26,064 nucleotides of DNA, from contig JAZRHC010000030.1 in NCBI GenBank assembly GCA_045644545.1, positions 1-26,064 of the forward strand. Direction: 5' to 3'. The DNA comes from Scatosoma sp045644545. GTDB lineage: Bacteria; Bacillota; Clostridia; Christensenellales; Borkfalkiaceae. Shown here in pieces: positions 22,488 to 26,064 of the stretch. The position numbers and the translations under genes were made by a program. Under the pieces are notes generated by a model that was not told the origin of the DNA, did no database searches, and was given only the letters and a program-made list of their open reading frames with translations. The stretch's first letter is position 1. Each line of letters begins with the position of its first letter.

Positions 22488-22691
22488 TCACTTTTTACCT
22501 CCTGAAATAAGGTATTTGATCTTATCGCTCGCCGTGTCGGGGACGATATTGGTGTGTTTGTTTCTAATCGGGATAACAGACACCACTGGATATCTCCGTC
22601 CGTCTATCTCAATGCATTCGCCCTGATAGATGCAAGGGCGGTATTCGTTTTCGGTGTCTTGCGTGTTTTCTAAAATGATATTCTGTTCCAT
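22488..22691 (-). CDS. Small unknown protein between recombinase and relaxase
   Basis: A 67-residue protein (MEQNIILENTQDTENEYRPC, then IYQGECIEIDGRRYPVVSVI) with an AAGGAG site 8 nt before its ATG. The middle looks like a small beta-hairpin domain; the ends are polar. No family is recognised. It lies 15 bp after the relaxase stop and about 125 bp before the recombinase start, in the same direction, so it is probably part of the mobilization operon. Genes of this size in this position are common in recombinase-relaxase elements of Firmicutes. Confidence 0.75.
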   Translation of the reverse strand: MEQNIILENTQDTENEYRPCIYQGECIEIDGRRYPVVSVIPIRNKHTNIVPDTASDKIKYLISGGKK

Positions 22692-22706
22692 AAAATTCTC
22701 CTTGTT

Positions 22707-24068
22707 TTACATTCCACCCATCACGGGGCCTGATTGTTGTTCCTTCTTCTTTCTGCTCGGTGCGTAGTGTACCGTGGTGCAATCCTCAACGTAGGCATCA
22801 TCATCGATGATATTGGTTAAATCAGCGATAAAATAAGCCGTATCGCTTCCCAGACTATAAGCGCCGCCGTCGGTATCAGAGCGATGCGATTGAGCCGCTT
22901 CGTATACGCTTCCATCGTTTCCTTCTCCGAAGACATATTCCTTGAAAAGCTCTCGCTCGCTTTCCCAACCTGTTCCGTCACGCTCTCCGCTGCTGTTGTC
23001 ATCTTGCTCTCGGTGTCCGTTGCCAAATTCGTCAGCAGTTCCTGAAACTCTGCCGTTTCGTCCCGACACGCATCCGAGTACCTCGTCAGCGTATCGATCT
23101 GCTGATCCATAAGACTCGTGAGTTCGTTCTTCGTCGCAAGGCTCGGAAGCGTATCTCGTATCTGTTCCAACAGTGCGACCTGCGTTTTCTGTAATTCTAT
23201 CATCGCTTTCCAATGCTCCTCGGTGACCGTCACGCACGGCACGACCTCGGTGGCTTTCTTTATCTGTCTGCGTGCCAATTCCTTCAGCTCGCTCGGTGAT
23301 CTCGTTCCGTATTCTGAATTCATATTCCATGTTCTCCTTTAAGAATTTTTCTTCGTGTAGTTTACTGTCACGGCATTTTCTGCCGTCGGGTGTGGTATAG
23401 GTGATGTTCTTACGCTCGTCCGTCCACTTGACCTCGTAGCCCTCGGCTTCCATCAAAGCAATAAAGTGTTCCTTGGAGCGTGCGTATTTCATTGCTTCTT
23501 CAATTGTAACGATAAGCTGCATCTTCCAGCTCCCGCCACGGGAAGCGGAATGATATTCTCTCGCCGACATCTGCTTATTGCTTTTCGCCTTTGGCTCAAC
23601 GACGGAGAGAGAATATTCAAGGCACAGCCTGTCCGACGCATGCCGTAGCCGTTCTATATTTTCATTGTCCGAATGATACTTATATCCGGTTTCACAGCTC
23701 ACGCTATTCACAACGAGGTGTGAGTGGATATGCGATTTGTCGGTATGCGTTGCCACGAGTACCTCGTAGTCACTGAAGTTCTCCTTGGCAAACCGCAAGG
23801 CAATCTCGTGAGCGAGTTCGGGCGTGATCGGCTCGTCGGGATGAAAGGATTGCGTGATATGATAGAACATTCTGCCGTCGGGCTTGCCGTAATGCATCTT
23901 GGTGTTCATCATCTCGTGGTACACACTTTCGGGAACACAGTTGATGCCTGACACAAGTTTTCTATCTCCGTATCTTGTTTTACTGTCACGCTTGCAGTAG
24001 GAGAGGATGAACGCAAGTCCGGCTCTCGTCTGCGAGCGTTTGCTTTTCATAATATTAACCGTTGCCAT
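22707..24068 (-). CDS. MOBP-type relaxase (mobilization nickase)
   Basis: A 453-residue relaxase. Residues 1-200 form the nickase domain: a probable catalytic Tyr24 in ILSYCKRD, the YHITQSFHP strand (69-77) and the metal-binding three-histidine motif HTDKSHIHSHLVVNS (108-122, His113/115/117). It would nick at oriT and stay attached to the transferred strand. Residues about 250-415 are hydrophilic, low-complexity and rich in Arg, Glu, Asp and Gly, unlike a folded domain; exactly this stretch overlaps the nested frame at 22817-23323. The last 40 residues are again structured (ADLTNIIDDDAYVEDCTTVH). Its start overlaps the MobC-like gene by 14 bp, so the two are co-translated. No coupling protein or type IV secretion genes are in the window, so transfer would rely on a helper. 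Confidence 0.9.
   Translation of the reverse strand: MATVNIMKSKRSQTRAGLAFILSYCKRDSKTRYGDRKLVSGINCVPESVYHEMMNTKMHYGKPDGRMFYHITQSFHPDEPITPELAHEIALRFAKENFSDYEVLVATHTDKSHIHSHLVVNSVSCETGYKYHSDNENIERLRHASDRLCLEYSLSVVEPKAKSNKQMSAREYHSASRGGSWKMQLIVTIEEAMKYARSKEHFIALMEAEGYEVKWTDERKNITYTTPDGRKCRDSKLHEEKFLKENMEYEFRIRNEITERAEGIGTQTDKESHRGRAVRDGHRGALESDDRITENAGRTVGTDTRYASEPCDEERTHESYGSADRYADEVLGCVSGRNGRVSGTADEFGNGHREQDDNSSGERDGTGWESERELFKEYVFGEGNDGSVYEAAQSHRSDTDGGAYSLGSDTAYFIADLTNIIDDDAYVEDCTTVHYAPSRKKKEQQSGPVMGGM
22817..23323 (-). CDS. Gene nested in the relaxase gene: coiled-coil protein with C-terminal membrane helix
   Basis: A 168-codon frame entirely inside the relaxase gene in another frame, with an AAAGGAG site about 10 nt before its ATG. 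The product begins MNSEYGTRSPSELKELARRQ, has long amphipathic helices (about 40-145, with heptad-like Leu/Ile and many Glu, Thr and Ser) and ends in a hydrophobic helix (IPTAALIVWEAIRLILSLI, about 150-168) suitable as a membrane anchor. It begins at relaxase codon 249, just after the nickase domain, and ends at codon 417. Over this span the relaxase frame looks disordered, suggesting the nested frame carries the structural constraint. MobB of RSF1010/R1162 is likewise encoded inside mobA, contains a membrane segment and stabilises the relaxosome; the same role is inferred here. Homology to MobB is not claimed. Confidence 0.7.
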   Translation of the reverse strand: MNSEYGTRSPSELKELARRQIKKATEVVPCVTVTEEHWKAMIELQKTQVALLEQIRDTLPSLATKNELTSLMDQQIDTLTRYSDACRDETAEFQELLTNLATDTESKMTTAAESVTEQVGKASESFSRNMSSEKETMEAYTKRLNRIALIPTAALIVWEAIRLILSLI

Positions 24069-24378
24069 CCGACCACCGTTTCCTTTCGAGAAGCTCCGTC
24101 AGCGTTGCGTTCAGCTCCGCATAGCGTTTGGTGAGTTCCGTGAGATTGACCGCCTCGACTCTGCCCATGTTAACAAGGAGAGTCAGCTGATTGAGATTTC
24201 TGCCTATGGCTTTTTGTTCCTTGAGTATCTCGTCAAGTCCGTCGATGATAACGATTTGCTTTCCGAGACAGGCACGGGTGACGTAGTCCGTAAAATTCAG
24301 TTTTGCTTTGGTTGCTTTTTGGTGTATCAAGGCGAGGTTTTCCTCGCTGATACGAATACTCATTTTTTTATCCTTCAA
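24055..24378 (-). CDS. mobC: MobC-like relaxosome accessory protein
   Basis: A 107-residue protein with an N-terminal ribbon-helix-helix (MSIRISEENLALIHQKATKA, then LNFTDYVTRACLGK) and the MobC signature GRNLNQLTLLVNMGRV (about 59-74), followed by a C-terminal helix. MobC proteins bind oriT and help the relaxase open the nick site. I kept the TTG start at 24378 because AGGAGG lies 7 nt upstream; ATG 24363 with AAGGA is a real alternative giving 102 residues. It overlaps the relaxase gene by 14 bp and faces away from the non-coding region at 24379-24848, the place expected for oriT. Confidence 0.88.
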   Translation of the reverse strand: MKDKKMSIRISEENLALIHQKATKAKLNFTDYVTRACLGKQIVIIDGLDEILKEQKAIGRNLNQLTLLVNMGRVEAVNLTELTKRYAELNATLTELLERKRWSDGNG

Positions 24379-24848
24379 TAATTGTCCTCCTGATAGATGA
24401 TGGTTTTATAAAAGTGGGTGCAGGGCTTCCGCCCGCCGAGCAGCAGAAGGCAGGACGCGGCTTTGCCGTGACCAGTCGAATGCGATGCTCGCACTCTCCC
24501 CAAAGGAGAGTACAGAGGCGGTCAACCCCCTGCGGTATTCTGCTGTGTGTTTATTCGTGGAACGGTGGGCAAATTTCGTCACACGGGGCGATTTTTTCGG
24601 TTGTGGTGCGGTTGCTCGCCTGAGCCGTTTATCTGCCGTTTTGGGGCTGAAGCCGCCTGAACACGGCGTGGTCTGTGGGGTGTTCTTGCTTGGGGTGGGC
24701 TTATACCTTACCTCGCTTTTTCTTCTTCAAAAACCTTGCTGTGCTTGGGGGTTACGGCAGAAAAAGAACAATGCAACAATGCAAGAGGCTCTTGTCTGTC
24801 ATCTTCACTCAACAATGCAATACGAACACTCTTGCAATGTTGCAATCT
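24379..24848. other. Non-coding region, candidate oriT
   Basis: This 470-bp stretch between the MobC-like and ATPase genes has no supported gene. It holds a perfect 7-bp hairpin (24493-24499 with 24505-24511, ACTCTCC/GGAGAGT), a GTGTG...CACAC pair near 24544-24586, a 6-bp palindrome at 24782-24794 and a long imperfect inverted repeat (24769-24787 against 24829-24846) built of CAATGCAA-type units. Position next to mobC and a relaxase, together with these repeats, suggests the transfer origin. I could not identify a nick consensus. Confidence 0.45.
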
Positions 24849-25817
24849 TCATTTCGGAATAGACCACATCCATTTCGCTCCTACCTTCTTGGTGATAATT
24901 TCGGGGATATTCTTTTTTGCTTCATTCACAGTTCTGCGTGAGATATCTTTTCTTTCTGCCGTTCTGAATATCTCATCGCAGGGTATCTCGTTGCCGTCTG
25001 CCAGGGCGGAGCGTATGAGTTCTTCTGCTTGGGCGGTCTTGGTTTCGGCCGTGACACCGAAGCCCGATAGGATATCTTCTGAGGAGATGTCCTCATATCC
25101 GTCGATCCAATAGAAGCCTGCATCGTTGCCGAGATTGAACGCCATAGATTTTCCTTCGGGAGCGAGTGAGGATTTGTCGTGAACGATAACTCGCACGGTA
25201 GGCTCTTTGCGCAATCTCCCGACGAGGAGAACACTCCTTGCCGCCGCGCGGAAGTCTATCGAGCCGAGACCTCGGTAGGCGCTGCTCATTCCGCTTGCCT
25301 TGTTGAGATGCCCGACGAGAACGATGGCACAGCCTGTCCGTTCTGCAACCGCCGCCACGTTCTTCAGCACCGTTCGTATTTCATTCGCTCGGTTCATATC
25401 AATCTTGTCACCGAGGTATCCCTGCATCGGATCGAGTATCATCAGCTTCGCGCCTGTCTGCACGATTGCTTTTTCGATTCTCTCGTCGAGCAGAGAAAGA
25501 GATTTGTTGTCCTCAACGATATTGAGGATTCTGCTTTCATCCGCGCCTGCTTCGATGAGTCTTGGCTTGACCGTATCTCCGAGTCCGTCCTCGGCGGTCT
25601 GATAGATTACATCGAAGGGAGCGCACGCTTCCATTCCGGGCAATGCCGTGCCTGTAGAGCAGGCTGCCGCTACTCGTAATGCAAGCGTTGTTTTTCCTTC
25701 GCCGGGATCGCCTTGGATAATCGTGATCTTCCCGAAGGGGATATACGGCTTCCAAAGCCATGCAACCTCTTGTAGCTGCACGTCCGACATTCGTCTGATT
25801 TTCATTTCTGTTGCCAT
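24849..25817 (-). CDS. RepA-like AAA ATPase (AAA_25 family) of the mobile element
   Basis: A 322-residue RecA-fold ATPase. Walker A is GDPGEGKTT (36-44), Walker B LMILDP (125-130), followed by the VLVGHLNK strand (about 172-179) and RGLGSIDFRAAARSVL (about 186-202), all typical of AAA_25/RepA-like helicases of plasmids, phages and integrative elements. The C-terminal 60 residues form a winged helix (IPCDEIFRTAERKDISRRTV). It is thought to load or act as a hexameric replicative helicase, often beside a primase, which may lie to the right. I chose ATG 25817 for its AAGGAG site with good spacing; starts at 25886 (ATG) or 25892 (GTG), behind GAAAGGTGG, would add 23-25 polar residues. Confidence 0.87.
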   Translation of the reverse strand: MATEMKIRRMSDVQLQEVAWLWKPYIPFGKITIIQGDPGEGKTTLALRVAAACSTGTALPGMEACAPFDVIYQTAEDGLGDTVKPRLIEAGADESRILNIVEDNKSLSLLDERIEKAIVQTGAKLMILDPMQGYLGDKIDMNRANEIRTVLKNVAAVAERTGCAIVLVGHLNKASGMSSAYRGLGSIDFRAAARSVLLVGRLRKEPTVRVIVHDKSSLAPEGKSMAFNLGNDAGFYWIDGYEDISSEDILSGFGVTAETKTAQAEELIRSALADGNEIPCDEIFRTAERKDISRRTVNEAKKNIPEIITKKVGAKWMWSIPK

Positions 25818-25931
25818 TCTTAACTCCTTGTTTTGATTTTTGTTTTCTGTCTGTTGCTCTTTTGATTCTTCTGCAATCATCGGCATCACCACCTTTCAAG
25901 TTTTTATGTAGGGCGGCTTTTTGCAAAACAA

Positions 25932-26049
25932 AAAGACCCGTATCTGTTTTTGCATACGAGTCACGAAAACACCAAAAAGCGAACGGCACTTTGTTCGCTT
26001 AAAACTGATGCTCCGTGCCTTACATATGTAAATTCAGATACGAGTCTTT
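25932..26049. repeat. Nested inverted repeats at the right edge
   Basis: AAAGACCCGTATCTG (25932-25946) is repeated inverted as CAGATACGAGTCTTT (26035-26049) with one mismatch. Inside lie a further ATACGAGTC copy (25954-25962) and a hairpin AAGCGAAC/GTTCGCTT (25977-25984 with 25993-26000). No gene is seen from 25893 to the end. It may be a leader, a terminator pair or a replication control region upstream of the ATPase gene. Confidence 0.55.
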
Positions 26050-26064
26050 ATCAAAACTCTTGTG

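Larger units (their letters stand above)
17007..26064. mobile_element. Integrated element(s) beginning at the tRNA-Ala remnant
   Basis: From the tRNA-Ala fragment rightwards the window holds accessory genes only: small unknown proteins, regulators, a serine recombinase, relaxase, MobC and a RepA-like ATPase. The first part (to about 20560) is much more AT-rich than the left chromosome and is transcribed on the plus strand; the second part is less AT-rich and on the minus strand. This suggests two elements, the right-hand one inserted into or next to the left-hand one. The right end and any tyrosine integrase are outside the window. Confidence 0.6.

Noticed and set aside
24414..25113. Several plus-strand frames in the region right of mobC
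   Set aside because: No ribosome binding sites and no family resemblance; they overlap each other or the ATPase gene. Treated as non-coding or antisense.
1..26064. CRISPR array, rRNA or known riboswitch
   Set aside because: No regularly spaced repeat-spacer series, no rRNA-like sequence and no riboswitch core was recognised anywhere in the window.

Overview
The window looks like the chromosome of an uncultured, probably gut-associated member of the Clostridia (Bacillota). Reasons: strong AGGAGG-type ribosome binding sites, sigma-A promoters, short intrinsic terminators, lipoproteins with type II signal peptides, a His/Cys-rich N-terminal module common in clostridial surface proteins, and Firmicutes-type mobilization genes. 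No rRNA is present and the species cannot be named from sequence alone.

Layout. (1) 1-1110: the 3' end of an IS3-type transposase, then a GNAT acetyltransferase gene on the minus strand, flanked by copies of a dispersed repeat; its promoter sits so close to the start codon that the mRNA should be leaderless. (2) 1159-14676: a long minus-strand operon read from a clear promoter at 14648-14676. Its order is a three-helix membrane protein, MoxR AAA+ ATPase, DUF58 protein, a membrane vWA protein, a second membrane protein with two vWA domains, a 548-residue lipoprotein, and, after a 75-bp gap, a 1233-residue repeat-containing lipoprotein followed by a strong terminator. Overlaps of 1, 4, 23 and 4 bp indicate translational coupling. 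MoxR/DUF58/vWA sets are generally thought to act as chaperone or assembly machines for envelope proteins, so the lipoproteins are candidate clients or outer parts. (3) 14771-16635: a small membrane protein, a zinc-ribbon protein of unknown function and an AraC/GyrI-like regulator, all on the minus strand.

(4) 16925-17120: the 3' portion of a tRNA-Ala (anticodon loop to CCA) with its terminator but without the 5' half. This is what remains at one end of an element integrated into a tRNA gene; TTGACC repeats next to it resemble integrase arm sites. (5) 17120-20562: AT-rich accessory DNA on the plus strand, with two tandem paralogous small proteins of unknown family, a winged-helix protein, a coiled-coil protein behind a possible attenuator, and a WYL regulator. 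(6) 20600-26064: a less AT-rich mobilizable element on the minus strand, with a large serine recombinase, a small protein, a MOBP-type relaxase, a MobC-like accessory protein, a probable oriT region and a RepA-like ATPase. It runs off the right edge.

The most striking observation is a 168-codon reading frame with its own ribosome binding site, lying completely inside the relaxase gene in another frame. It encodes a predicted coiled-coil protein with a C-terminal membrane helix, while the relaxase residues over the same DNA look disordered. This recalls the mobB gene inside mobA of RSF1010/R1162 and mbeB/mbeD inside mbeA of ColE1, but in a clostridial serine-recombinase element.
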